A stretch of 34,507 nt of DNA from Planctomycetota bacterium (GTDB lineage Bacteria > Planctomycetota > Planctomycetia > Pirellulales > Pirellulaceae), in the NCBI GenBank assembly GCA_963204965.1, contig CAUJKA010000358.1, positions 1 through 34,507 of the forward strand, read 5' to 3'. The translations under genes were made by a program, and so were the position numbers. Position 1 is the stretch's first letter. Each line of letters begins with the position of its first letter. The notes beneath the pieces are model-generated. The model was not told where the DNA came from. It made no database searches and was given only the letters and a program-made list of their open reading frames with translations. Below, in pieces: positions 1 through 8,082 of this stretch.

Positions 1-367
1 CTCTGGGAAAGTGCTTCATCCCCAATAATAAAATGGTGGTTGAAGTAGAGCCTGAGAGAAATAAAAGGGCGGATTTGGACTTAGATGGGGGGGGGACGCC
101 CGCGTACCGGGGCGCGGGCGTCCCGCCCGCATTGCCTTCACTACTTCCGTCTCTTCGGTGCGCGGGCGTCTCACCCGCTATTCTTTCGCATTCCAGCCAG
201 ACTAAGGATCAGAGCGAGCCACGGAGCACCTGGCCCTCGACGTGCGATCTAACTTGTAGAACTCCAATCCCTAGTCTGGGTGCTGCTCATCAAGAGCAGA
301 GTTTGCAACGCACCTCAACCTAAGAAGCGAGAAACCGTTAGAAGTTCCGCAGCGAGTCGAAAGATAA
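1..367. repeat. Repeat-bearing noncoding stretch at left edge
   Basis: No credible gene is visible here. At about 97-190 there are two GCGGGCGTC-type units followed by CCCGCCCGC or CACCCGC, ending near a CCAGAC motif. The same composite recurs at about 3370-3455, and its CACTCAAGCCAGAC end recurs near 4122. I take it as a dispersed intergenic repeat of the host. An open frame across it on the plus strand has repeat-derived, proline- and serine-rich content and was not accepted. Confidence 0.5.
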
Positions 368-700
368 TCAACGAATCTCTTGGATGTCGTCGTCATCAGC
401 GCTTGATCCAGCTTTAGCTAAGCGAATTGACCAATTGCCTTGATAGCCTGAGATATCCCATTTGCCGCAGAGAGTGCCTTCACCATCATAGGTACCAACG
501 TAAAGCACGCTATGACGATTGCGATACTGCTTGAGAAGTTCGACGCTACCGTCTGGACGAACTTTGCCGGAGAGCGTGAAGGAAGCAATGATATCTTTTC
601 CCTCGCCATAAATCGTGGGTCCACGAAAGTCCAAGCGAAGGTCGTTCATCGATTGCCGACCATAACCATTCTGTTGCCACCAACCCGAACATTCGATCAT
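368..700 (-). CDS. Conserved hypothetical protein, 110 aa
   Basis: Small soluble protein without signal peptide or membrane segment. It opens with MIECSGWWQQ. The middle holds regularly spaced glycines and a KQYRNRHSVLYVGTYDGEG stretch, and a GKWDI segment follows. This reads as a short all-beta fold of repeated strands. I recall similar proteins (ExSGFWQQ start, KQY..RHSVxYxGxYDGEGT core) as unnamed conserved bacterial proteins, so I think the gene is real but cannot give a function. The last ten residues are acidic. The ATG start directly precedes the conserved opening. It stands alone, 342 bp downstream of the SIR2-like gene on the same strand. Confidence 0.75.
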   Translation of the reverse strand: MIECSGWWQQNGYGRQSMNDLRLDFRGPTIYGEGKDIIASFTLSGKVRPDGSVELLKQYRNRHSVLYVGTYDGEGTLCGKWDISGYQGNWSIRLAKAGSSADDDDIQEIR

Positions 701-1042
701 TACTCTGCTCTTCCCAAATCTACCCAGTCATCATCCACAACAAAGAACTATAGCGCTCGCTAAGTGTCAATCAAGTTTCTTCTTTGAAGGCAAGACTCAG
801 GCTCCCTCATCGCGCTTCGGGATTTCCGCCTTGCCTACTGGCTTTAGGCTTCTTCCTGCTTATCCAGTAAGTCTATGGAGCCTCCGAGTGGTCGCTTACG
901 ACTTGGATGATTGAAGCGATGTAGTCCACTAGTCAGATATAACGATAAAGGCCATCTATGCGATTCGTAGGCTTTGTTTGAATTGAGTCTAAGAACAATC
1001 GCACTTGTCTTATTGCTGTTAAGAAATCATTCAGACGTATTG
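701..1042. other. Intergenic region, nothing recognised
   Basis: These 342 bases separate two minus-strand genes. I see no gene, no dispersed repeat of the kinds found elsewhere in the window, and no clear terminator. It should hold the promoter of the 368-700 gene, but I cannot point to convincing boxes. Confidence 0.4.
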
Positions 1043-2053
1043 CTACGTTATCTGCTTAACGAAAGGAAGGAAATCCTGTGCATAAAATGGTAAGTTCTGG
1101 ATAATCACTGATTTTGAAGCAACGGCCTTGATGATCTGTTCAATTCTTGTCGATGTTACCGTCCCAAACGACGGGCCTAGTACGAGATTGACTTGCGTCA
1201 GATTTTTGTTTTTCGCGATTGAATCCAATATCGTCATTCTTGCTAGGTTGTCTGTTGGAGGCATGCTATAGCCTACAATTGACAACTTTCTGCACTCGGA
1301 CAACTGATGATTCGCCCAGGTCCACCTTTCACTTAGAGGTCCGGTTGTGTCTACACTAGACTTCATACGGCCGGGAAGACAGATGGACGGCATTGAATCT
1401 ATGCGTTTATAAGCTCCGTTTTGCTCGACTAAGTTATCATTGGATAGGATTTCAGTAGCGCTTCCGTGCAACTGCCAAAATTTTTCGGTGCCTGCGTTTT
1501 TATTTCGAACGCGTAGTCTTTGGAAGACCGAGTCATAGTTAAAAGAAAGTACGATGTCGCCACTAGTCGACAGTCTCTTAAACCATCTGTCGTAGGGCTT
1601 CCATCGGTCAGAGTCTTCATCGAGCTCATCTAATGGGCCTTCGCATTCCGCGCAAACAGATTTTCTAACCAAAATCGAAAGTCGCTGGAAGAATTCACTG
1701 ACATTCGCGACTTGGAGATCAAGCTCACGATACTTGAAATCGGGGAATGTGGCTTGGATCACGTCGCGGAATTTGGACGGACAGTTGTGTGAGAAAGCGT
1801 CAATCTTTTCGATCAACGATTCAGCGTCAGTGCCGAGTTGGTTTAGTATTGGAATCTCGCGTTGTCCCATATCATCAATAAGACACCGCCAGCCTTCAGG
1901 CATTTCGACGCTGCTTCGGAACCGTTGAAGCTCTTTGCTTAGCAACTGGGTGAACAATGGTCCGCCAAGCGGAACGCTAAACCCTGCACCGAGAATGTAG
2001 ACGTGGTTCAATAGCTTGTTCCTATAGTTGATTTGAAGGTGAGATTGTATCAA
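1043..2053 (-). CDS. SIR2-like domain protein (possible NADase), 336 aa
   Basis: Standalone SIR2-like protein. The nucleotide-binding glycine motif is GAGFS at residues 22-26, preceded by hydrophobic VYIL. The core has FNYD at 171-174, LHGS at 195-198 (candidate catalytic histidine) and GYSMPPTD at 261-268. This order matches the SIR2_2 family, whose members in bacteria are often antiviral NAD+ hydrolases; sirtuin-type deacetylation is the alternative. A CAECEG motif (134-139) has two cysteines but no second pair, so a sirtuin zinc ribbon is not evident. No effector domain is fused and no HerA, Argonaute or Thoeris partner is adjacent. The start is TTG at 2053; the next in-frame TTG would also keep the GAGFS motif. 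The family call is firm and the defence role is inference. Confidence 0.85.
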   Translation of the reverse strand: MIQSHLQINYRNKLLNHVYILGAGFSVPLGGPLFTQLLSKELQRFRSSVEMPEGWRCLIDDMGQREIPILNQLGTDAESLIEKIDAFSHNCPSKFRDVIQATFPDFKYRELDLQVANVSEFFQRLSILVRKSVCAECEGPLDELDEDSDRWKPYDRWFKRLSTSGDIVLSFNYDSVFQRLRVRNKNAGTEKFWQLHGSATEILSNDNLVEQNGAYKRIDSMPSICLPGRMKSSVDTTGPLSERWTWANHQLSECRKLSIVGYSMPPTDNLARMTILDSIAKNKNLTQVNLVLGPSFGTVTSTRIEQIIKAVASKSVIIQNLPFYAQDFLPFVKQIT

Positions 2054-2129
2054 ATGCTTCGCATATCGGCTTCATCCTGAACCCCTTTGCATGAAACCTA
2101 GGGTACGTAAACTGAATCGAAGCCAATCT

Positions 2130-3227
2130 TCAGATCGCTGCGACAGTACTCGGCGTTTTGTAAAGCGAGTCGCCGGCGACCCACTTGCGATAGCTGAGCA
2201 CAAACGATTTACCTTCGGAGTCGATCAGCTTAAGTCGCTGGCATATCCAGCCGTTCTCGGAGACCGTTTGTTGATCGATGGGCTTGAGTATCCACTCCAG
2301 TCGCGAGAAGCCACGACGGCCGACAGCGCGGTACGAGCCGCCTTCGGAGGTGAGCGTCACAGGAAGATACTTGGGCAGTCTTTGCGTGGAGCTTTCGACG
2401 AAGGCTTGGAACGTCTGTCCGCGCTGCCCGAACCAACTTGGCAGTAACCAAGCCAGCGCCGGTCCCGCAATCAGATCTTTGTAGTAGTTCATCCGCCGGT
2501 AGACCCACAGGAAGACGATCAACGAGCAAGCTAGAATTGCCAAGTTGACCAAGGTCGCTAGCCAAGGGCTGTAGCAATAGAGCGCCATCAGTGCGCCACA
2601 CAACGACTTGTTGCACAGTTCGACAACAGCGTCGATCGCTGGTACGGGAATCAACCAGACTAAGAATTCAAAGAACAACTTCACCACGTTGACTACGAAG
2701 ATGTTGAGCGCTGCAAAGGCCGACATCATCACGTTAAACGAAACAGTGCCGACTCCAGCCGACAACATCAGTTCGCTGCTGGCGTGTCCTTCGAGTCCCA
2801 TCTGAGTTCCCATCTGAAGTTCTGGCGCGCCAGCTTGGAACTGGCTTCCGAACATACGCACGCAGATCAAGATGACGATAGCTGAATAGGCCTCGAGCTT
2901 TTCCGCGGCTAAGCTGATCGGCTTACTAACCTTGGTCAACCGTGGCAGGCTGGTGAACAGGGCCAGACCAGCCATCGACCAAAATAGTAACGGACTATCC
3001 AATGATCCGCCGGACTGAAATATCGCGCTGCGCTGTTGAAGTGCTTCGGGGCCGTAAGTGCCAATTCCTGAAAGCACCGCCAGACCAAAAAATGGCGAAA
3101 GCGCGACCGGAGCCAAAGGTCCCAGCCATTCGCTGGTGCTCAACTGTTCACCGACTACTTGACTGGCAGCCATCGTAGTTGGGTCCAAGGCGGATGGAAG
3201 TTGTTGCAGTAAGGCTTCGTCGAGCAT
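2130..3227 (-). CDS. Multi-pass membrane protein, conserved hypothetical, 365 aa
   Basis: Integral membrane protein of unrecognised family. After a polar N-terminus there are hydrophobic segments near residues 37-55, 80-93, 110-123, 155-200 (long, possibly two helices) and 210-245. A soluble C-terminal part of about 110 residues follows (PKYLPVTLTSEGG to the end). The alternation of helices and the FWSMAGLALFTSLPRLTKVSK stretch superficially recall DUF4126-type proteins, but I do not claim membership. The start is ATG at 3227, and a long repeat-rich gap lies upstream, so it is probably transcribed from its own promoter. The SIR2-like gene follows 76 bp downstream on the same strand. Confidence 0.75.
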   Translation of the reverse strand: MLDEALLQQLPSALDPTTMAASQVVGEQLSTSEWLGPLAPVALSPFFGLAVLSGIGTYGPEALQQRSAIFQSGGSLDSPLLFWSMAGLALFTSLPRLTKVSKPISLAAEKLEAYSAIVILICVRMFGSQFQAGAPELQMGTQMGLEGHASSELMLSAGVGTVSFNVMMSAFAALNIFVVNVVKLFFEFLVWLIPVPAIDAVVELCNKSLCGALMALYCYSPWLATLVNLAILACSLIVFLWVYRRMNYYKDLIAGPALAWLLPSWFGQRGQTFQAFVESSTQRLPKYLPVTLTSEGGSYRAVGRRGFSRLEWILKPIDQQTVSENGWICQRLKLIDSEGKSFVLSYRKWVAGDSLYKTPSTVAAI

Positions 3228-3644
3228 CGGCGGAGAATCCGGAAATCGTGGAATGAGAATGGGAGTCGAAAGTCGAGCTACTATTTTAGGTTAGCGATTT
3301 TTGCGAGTTATGTATTCGTTAGATTGGACTGTAGCTTTGAATTGTTCCCGAACTTTTGCGAACTTTGCTCCGGTGCCCAGGCGTCCCGCCCGTTCGGCCT
3401 TGTTTTTTTGCATGGATACTCAGGCGCCTCACCCGCACTCAAGCCAGACACCGCGAAAGACAGTTTCTAGCCACGAAAAATCGCAAAGGCCACAAAATGA
3501 TCGATCTACAGCTAGACGTGTTACGGCTCATTGCAGTCCGGCCGCCACATCTATGCCGGTGTGCGTCAGCCCTACGTAAGCCACCGCTCCAAAAGCTCCA
3601 CCTCAAACTCTATTAACTCATGTTTGACTCAGCCCACGCATATC

Positions 3645-3740
3645 GAATTCTCCCGCGCGCTGTAGCCGACCGTTTAGCAAATAAACTCATTCGCGGGAGA
3701 GTCGAGTGGCGAGTAATGCGAGCCTAAGCGGTGAGGGCGA
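3645..3740 (+). repeat. Palindromic dispersed repeat, copy 1 of 3
   Basis: It begins GAATTCTCCCGCG and continues to GCGGGAGAGTCGAGTGGCGAG and then GCGGTGAGGGCGA. The arms TCTCCCGCG and CGCGGGAGA pair across a loop of about 30 bases. Two further copies lie at 14462-14554 (inverted) and 25625-25719 (same orientation). All three are intergenic. Confidence 0.85.
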
Positions 3741-3777
3741 AAATTAGCCGACTGAAGTTGATCAATATTGGCCTTCA

Positions 3778-3810
3778 AATCCCACCGGCTTGCCCGGTCG
3801 GTCCCTTTAG
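3778..3810 (+). repeat. GGCTTGCCCGGTCGGT dispersed repeat, copy 1 of 3
   Basis: The unit reads AATCCCACCGGCTTGCCCGG followed by TCGGT and a CTTTAG end. ACCGG and CCGGT can pair. It sits about 40 bp from the TCTCCCGCG repeat. The other copies at 14722-14748 and 25538-25569 also accompany that repeat, in matching relative orientation but different order. Confidence 0.8.
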
Positions 3811-4340
3811 GCTTCTCGCTACAGTCCATATTCAGTCCGCCTTTTCTTCCGCCGCGAAGCGGCACAACAAATCAGCCCAGGGGCATCGCCCTGGGACCGC
3901 CCGCCCCCAAACACACACACCATTCAAAATGGTTTTCAGCCTTCAGCCCGGAGGACGCCACATCTATGCCGGTGTGCGTGAGCCACCGGAATCAAGAATG
4001 TGAGAATCCAAAGCCCGGAGGGCGATACATCTTGCTTTGGGATCAAAGCCTCCGCGTTCAATTCGACGCCATGTCAGTCGAGATAAACGAATGCAATGGG
4101 CTTCTCGTGCATCTCATCCCGCACTCAAGCCAGACACCCCAAAAGACAATTTCTAGCCACGAAAAATCACAAGGGCCACAAAATGATTGAGCTACAGTAC
4201 CTGCGCAACCATTAGCGGCTTGCTACCGCCTGTAGAGAACTCGAAGCTGATAGCTGAACCAACGTACTCAGCATCAAATCCGATTGACCAGCCACGAAGT
4301 GGCGACAGATCGTCAGCCCCGGGTGAGCACGGCGAGTCCC

Positions 4341-4365
4341 GCGAGCCATGAACTTTGCGGCTCGC
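4341..4365 (-). terminator. Hairpin downstream of 4374-4781 gene
   Basis: GCGAGCC and GGCTCGC form a 7-bp perfect stem around an 11-base loop, starting about 8 bases past the stop codon on the minus strand. An alternative pairing of CGGCGAG with CTCGCCG overlaps it. No T-run follows, so Rho-independent termination is uncertain. Confidence 0.4.
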
Positions 4366-4373
4366 CGATGTAA

Positions 4374-4781
4374 CTACGAAAGGAGGAGTCGTCGAAAGCC
4401 AAGCCATGCAATCACGATTAACAGCGGCGAGATTGCAAGGCCAATAACAAGCAATGCCCATCTTGTCTTTTTGACCCCCTGCCGCTTCAGGAGAAACCAG
4501 ATTGCTATGCTTGTAGGTGGAGACAAAAACACAAATGCAGTGAACCAGTAATGTACGGAGAATTTCGCAAACGACTGAAATGTCGTCAGTTCAGCCTCAG
4601 GCTGACTCATCGATGGTATCTCTCCCGCAAATCGAGTGAATGTAGCGATTGAGATAGCTCCAACGCATATCCAACCAGCCACAAACAAGAAGATTGCTAT
4701 ACAGCGTTGAATCATCGACTTTAGAATAGGCGTTTGGGATGTGCTTTCATCGTGTTGGGGTGGTGAGTAAGGGTTGTCCAT
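4374..4781 (-). CDS. Small membrane protein with MDNPYSPP start, 135 aa
   Basis: The protein begins MDNPYSPPQHDES, an opening I associate with small planctomycete membrane proteins. Hydrophobic segments follow at about residues 25-45, 72-93 and 103-125, so three membrane helices are likely, with a short basic and tryptophan-containing tail. The reading frame stays open far upstream to 5057, but the conserved NPYSPP opening marks the ATG at 4781 as the real start; the longer version would overlap the upstream gene heavily. No enzymatic motif is seen. It follows the 4891-5292 gene by 109 bp on the same strand. Confidence 0.7.
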   Translation of the reverse strand: MDNPYSPPQHDESTSQTPILKSMIQRCIAIFLFVAGWICVGAISIATFTRFAGEIPSMSQPEAELTTFQSFAKFSVHYWFTAFVFLSPPTSIAIWFLLKRQGVKKTRWALLVIGLAISPLLIVIAWLGFRRLLLS

Positions 4782-4890
4782 TATTTCTCGAACTGTATGA
4801 CCTAAATTATTCTGGTGATCAGCGAGCACAATCTGTCGACTTGACGCCAACCCACAATAACCTGTCGAGGGCTGCGTCTGTAATCCATCG

Positions 4891-5292
4891 TTACTTGTTT
4901 TCGTTCTTCTCGTCACAGTCACTATGACGCAAGCACCATCGAAGCGATACATCGCCGCGTCGATACTCCGCGAGGGCCGCCGGGGTTGGTATCCAACGTT
5001 CGGGTAAAAATCCGATCCAGTTGGGAAACAGAATAACACATCTCGCGACGAAATCATTCTCCGGGCGTTCGTCTTGAAGGATGCAACGAGTCCGAAAGTG
5101 CCAAAGCTGCCTTAGAGAAAAAATGATATCCGAGGTCAAGGATGGATGTTTCTCGTCAGTCCAAACCAAAGCGCCCGACATGATCTCGTAACACGGTGTT
5201 GCCAACGGATCCGGTTCGCAAATCGCATTCAGCACCGCAGCATGCGTTTCAAGTGACTCCATCCCGTAAGTCGTTGAGTTTCTTGCTGTCAT
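4891..5292 (-). CDS. Hypothetical protein, 133 aa
   Basis: Unrecognised protein without signal peptide or membrane helices. The composition is that of a real folded protein: several tryptophans, a central SDIIFSLRQLWHFRT helix-like stretch, and a C-terminal part with FPNWIGFLPERWIPTP then RRGDVSLRWCLRHSD. The extreme C-terminus is charged (CDEKNENK). ATG start at 5292. It is located 255 bp downstream of the GyrB-like gene on the same strand. Function cannot be stated. Confidence 0.6.
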   Translation of the reverse strand: MTARNSTTYGMESLETHAAVLNAICEPDPLATPCYEIMSGALVWTDEKHPSLTSDIIFSLRQLWHFRTRCILQDERPENDFVARCVILFPNWIGFLPERWIPTPAALAEYRRGDVSLRWCLRHSDCDEKNENK

Positions 5293-5547
5293 ACCATCTC
5301 AAATATGGTCTGTCGTTATTGCTATTTGAATTCCGAAGCGAAGGCTTTGTACAGCCCGACAATTCAGCTTCTTAGCCGACTCGTTGATGATCTAATCGGA
5401 AGAGTCTGAGAACCAGATTATCAGAAATGTGCTTGCGTTCGTCTCCGCATTTCCATTCTAACCCTCGGTCCTCGCCGCTGTCGACGTATTGTGTTGGTAA
5501 TTTCAGTGATGTAGAGCTTCGTTTTTTCGCTACTTCATCGTTCGGTC

Positions 5548-6270
5548 TCAACAGTTGTCGAGCCATTCGATCGTAAATGCGGAATGATCGAGGGGCAGTT
5601 CGCTAAACCATTTGACCATGTCATCAACGTCGAACCGAGCATTACTAAACATCGTTTGATCTGGTCGGAATTCGATCGTCATGCCTGATCGTTCACAGGC
5701 ACCTATGCGGTGAAAGGGCTCAGTTGGAACGCCTCGGGCATAGGACTGAGACCAATGTCCTGACGAGTGATAATTGTCGACTCGGAAGTAGTCACTCAGA
5801 AAGTTAACCACTGAGAAGCTGTTGCGACAAATTTGCTCGGCAACATACTCATGTGCGGCACGATGTTGGCAGAACCGAAGAGTTGAAACGATCATTTCAG
5901 TTTCAGATTTACCGTCGAAGCGATTCTCGGGATGAACACCAGGGGATACGCCATCGTGATCTAAAGTTGCAGTTCCAGACGAAGTAAACTCCACGCGTAT
6001 TCGCGAGCAAGTTTTTGCAAGCACCTGATCGATTGCCAAACAAAACGCATCACGCAACAGACAGTTCGGCGTTTGAATCGCTTCGACGTCGCCAATGTAC
6101 ATTCGATATCTCGATCGAACGTGATCAGCGTCAGAGATGTGTTGCAATTCAAACGGATCTTCGTAAAAGTGGTTTGGCATAGGTTTGTCAAAAGAGCGAT
6201 CGGATTCAGCGAGAGTCACCGAGGAAACATTGCATTGTAGACACGCGTACGGTCGCTTCGCCGCAACCAT
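5548..6270 (-). CDS. Degenerate GyrB-like GHKL domain protein, 240 aa
   Basis: Standalone homologue of the N-terminal ATPase domain of DNA gyrase subunit B. RYRMYIGD (54-61) aligns with the GyrB RPGMYIGD motif, GVHPE (111-115) with GIHPE, SVVNFLSD (153-160) with SVVNALS, and SGMTIEFRPDQTMFSN (195-210) with the end of the GHKL fold. Key ATPase residues look lost: the EVVDN box reads DAFCL, the DDGRGIP box reads DHDGVSP, and the GGLHGVG lid reads EQICRNS. There is no transducer, TOPRIM or C-terminal region. ATP binding therefore seems unlikely, and the protein may be a structural mimic or inhibitor. The ATG at 6270 overlaps the upstream stop (TAATG); an inner ATG at 6180 fits the GyrB N-terminus and is an alternative. 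Confidence 0.8.
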   Translation of the reverse strand: MVAAKRPYACLQCNVSSVTLAESDRSFDKPMPNHFYEDPFELQHISDADHVRSRYRMYIGDVEAIQTPNCLLRDAFCLAIDQVLAKTCSRIRVEFTSSGTATLDHDGVSPGVHPENRFDGKSETEMIVSTLRFCQHRAAHEYVAEQICRNSFSVVNFLSDYFRVDNYHSSGHWSQSYARGVPTEPFHRIGACERSGMTIEFRPDQTMFSNARFDVDDMVKWFSELPLDHSAFTIEWLDNC

Positions 6271-6782
6271 TACTTGATTTGTTCAGACATGGTCATTGCT
6301 GCAAAGTGAATCGAGGACGATGAAATTATATCAAATTCGTAATCCGAGATACGATTGTCTGGCCAGGGAATCGCAACCACGAGCGGTCGATTTTCTATTC
6401 TGGTCATCTGGTCCATTCTCGAATCAATCTCCGATTCGACGACGAGCGGGATTTTGCGTACTGACTCAATGAACAAGTTGAGCATCTGTAGTTCCGCAAC
6501 TTGATTGCGGCCAGGGAGCATTGCTATCGAAGCGGCGAGTATGTTTCGAACAAAGAAGGTTGCAATTCCGCTTTCAGCTACTATTGTCGCGCGCACGGAG
6601 TATTCCGAAAACGGCGAAGGCATGAAGCATTGCCCACTGTTGTCAGGTGCTGATAGCAATTCCAAGCGGTCAAGCCATGCCGACTCAAGATTTGAAGCGG
6701 TCCATTCGCCAATGCCTAGAAGTTCTCCGTCGCAAGAAAACGGAGCGACATGAAATCTCTTCAAATAGCTTGAGCACATCAA
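6270..6782 (-). CDS. Hypothetical protein upstream of GyrB-like gene, 170 aa
   Basis: Unrecognised soluble protein. It has a hydrophobic patch near residues 60-95 (ATIVAESGIATFFVRNILAA) but no clear membrane helix or signal peptide. The stop codon overlaps the start of the GyrB-like gene (TAATG), implying translational coupling and a shared function. ATG occurs at codons 1 and 2 only in part: the second methionine (MCSSYLK) is an equally good start. It lies 41 bp downstream of the 6824-7336 gene, so three genes probably form one transcript. No catalytic motif is apparent. Confidence 0.65.
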   Translation of the reverse strand: MMCSSYLKRFHVAPFSCDGELLGIGEWTASNLESAWLDRLELLSAPDNSGQCFMPSPFSEYSVRATIVAESGIATFFVRNILAASIAMLPGRNQVAELQMLNLFIESVRKIPLVVESEIDSRMDQMTRIENRPLVVAIPWPDNRISDYEFDIISSSSIHFAAMTMSEQIK

Positions 6783-6823
6783 TCCCGCCTAACGTCTCGA
6801 TTCAGACGTCTCAAGAAGTTAAC

Positions 6824-7336
6824 TTAGTCCAAATCAGAACGCCTGTACGAGGGCTTGATTGCAGCCGTTGTTCGTCCAGTTCTTAATGGACGCAAGCTTA
6901 CGCCAACCCCACTATCCCCCATGGTTTTCATCCGGCAAATCGTCTCTGCAAATGGGCAGGTGAAATCATTCGGCACAGATCCACGAACATAGCATTGTAA
7001 TGCGGCCGCATGGCGTGTGCAGCCGATATGAAACGTTCTCTGAACTGGATCATGAACGAGAACAAGCTCGGGATTACCGAGGAGGTAGTCAAAATAGTCC
7101 TTGCCCCATTCGTCGATAGCTATGCAATCGTCATGCGCAATGAACTTTCCGCCTGCAACAGTAACTCCAGAGCCATCAAGCGGGAACGTCTCAAACAGGA
7201 ACAGTTCCTTTTTCAGATCACACAGTCTTTGCAATTCATCACGATCGGAAGCAGAAAGACCTTCCCACCAAGCATTGGCTTCTCCGACTAGATTTTCTGG
7301 AAGGCTTTGGCGTATTGATTCTGGAAGGTCGCTCAT
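6824..7336 (-). CDS. Conserved hypothetical protein, 170 aa
   Basis: Soluble protein with an N-terminal helical part (NAWWEGLSASDRDELQRLCDLKKE, roughly residues 22-45), a middle with GGKFIAHDD and EWGKDYFDYLLGNPELVLV, and a late CTRH...CPFAETICRM stretch containing four cysteines. I recall a family of planctomycete proteins with this WW..L...DR.EL..L.D.R.E start and a C-terminal cysteine motif, but it has no assigned function. The last 35 residues after CRM are basic and look like a private extension. First gene of a likely three-gene unit leading to the GyrB-like protein. Confidence 0.7.
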   Translation of the reverse strand: MSDLPESIRQSLPENLVGEANAWWEGLSASDRDELQRLCDLKKELFLFETFPLDGSGVTVAGGKFIAHDDCIAIDEWGKDYFDYLLGNPELVLVHDPVQRTFHIGCTRHAAALQCYVRGSVPNDFTCPFAETICRMKTMGDSGVGVSLRPLRTGRTTAAIKPSYRRSDLD

Positions 7337-7439
7337 GATTATCTTTCCGTCTCCTAACCATGTCTACGGGTGTGTTCGATTTAAGCCGCCGCGCACTGAC
7401 AAACTATTTGCAGAGCTTTGTGACTTCGCATTTGTTTCA

Positions 7440-8078
7440 TCAATTTGCTGGGACGAACCACGACAAGGACTGATAGTATAGGTGGACTCCGTCGTTCTCT
7501 GTCGAGAAGCTCATTGTCGAAATATCCACGACGCACTTGGGAACAAAGGTTGGTCCTGGAAAACCAGAGAGTTCGCCAACACTCAGCGTAGTGCAATGAA
7601 GCTGCAGATAGATATTCTGGCTGCAGCTTGGGCATACCAAAGCGATCCATTTTTGTTTCGGCCATGAAGCTTTAGCTGAATTCAGTAGATCTCGCAGCGT
7701 AAAGGCGTTTTCGCAATTGAAGCAAGGCAATAATCGATCGAGTACAGTATTGTGGGTCAGCCATTCTTTGGCGTCTAACATCGCCGCGTAATGAGTAGGG
7801 AATAGGCAGTCGTGATCCGGCATCTCGATGTCACCCTGCCAGTACTCTACCCAAACGCCATCGGCTGTGGACGATAGTTCAAGTGCGCGATTGTTCGCTT
7901 GAGCGAACAAAAAGCTCGATGCCCCATTCCCACGAATCTCTGCGTTAGGGGCAACAGACATGAGGAATTCAACTACAGCTTTTAGCTCCAATTGTTCGTC
8001 CTGGCCTGTTGCCATTTTGGTTGTCTCATAGTTGCTGGCGGGTTTCATCTCAGGATTAGTATCGGGTTTACCGCTCAT
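7440..8078 (-). CDS. Hypothetical protein with zinc-ribbon-like CxxC pairs, 212 aa
   Basis: Two CxxC pairs (CFNC and CPSC) spaced about 29 residues apart near residues 118-150 suggest a zinc ribbon in the middle of the protein. The N-terminal 30 residues are polar and low in hydrophobics, followed by a region with ELKAVVEFLMSVAPNAEIRGNG and LELSSTADGVWVEYWQGD that may resemble an immunity-type fold. I chose ATG at 8078 (MSGKPDTNP) because it lies 4 bases past the stop of the macro-domain gene; the frame is open to 8159 but that would overlap the macro gene. Probable third gene of the antitoxin-macro unit. Confidence 0.65.
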   Translation of the reverse strand: MSGKPDTNPEMKPASNYETTKMATGQDEQLELKAVVEFLMSVAPNAEIRGNGASSFLFAQANNRALELSSTADGVWVEYWQGDIEMPDHDCLFPTHYAAMLDAKEWLTHNTVLDRLLPCFNCENAFTLRDLLNSAKASWPKQKWIALVCPSCSQNIYLQLHCTTLSVGELSGFPGPTFVPKCVVDISTMSFSTENDGVHLYYQSLSWFVPAN

Positions 8079-8082
8079 TGGC

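Larger units (their letters stand above)
3228..4373. repeat. Repeat-rich intergenic region of about 1.1 kb
   Basis: No gene could be supported here. It is a mosaic of dispersed repeats: a GCAGGCGTCCCGCCCG composite (about 3370-3455), two CCACGAAAAA..GGCCACAAAATGAT units (about 3470-3503 and 4155-4188), a TCTCCCGCG hairpin repeat (3645-3740), a GGCTTGCCCGGTCGGT unit (about 3778-3810), a CGCCACATCTATGCCGGTGTGCGT unit seen at about 3543 and 3956, and a CCCGGAGGGCGA unit (about 4015). Open frames across it differ in every frame and consist of translated repeats. Confidence 0.7.

Noticed and set aside
33..323. 96-residue plus-strand frame at the left edge
   Set aside because: Its sequence is translated GC-rich repeat.
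3301..4190. Several overlapping plus-strand frames in the repeat region
   Set aside because: They differ in every frame and consist of translated dispersed repeats.
4192..4461. 89-residue minus-strand frame
   Set aside because: It overlaps the MDNPYSPP membrane gene in another frame and runs into repeat and hairpin sequence.
5372..5566. 64-residue minus-strand frame after the GyrB-like gene
   Set aside because: It starts inside the GyrB-like gene end, is polar and irregular, and has no family features. It could be a tiny real gene, but I cannot support it.
6787..6793. GTTAGGC on the minus strand as an integron core box
   Set aside because: The same heptamer or its complement also occurs inside coding genes (for example near 9191 and 9738), and no attC-length hairpin surrounds it.
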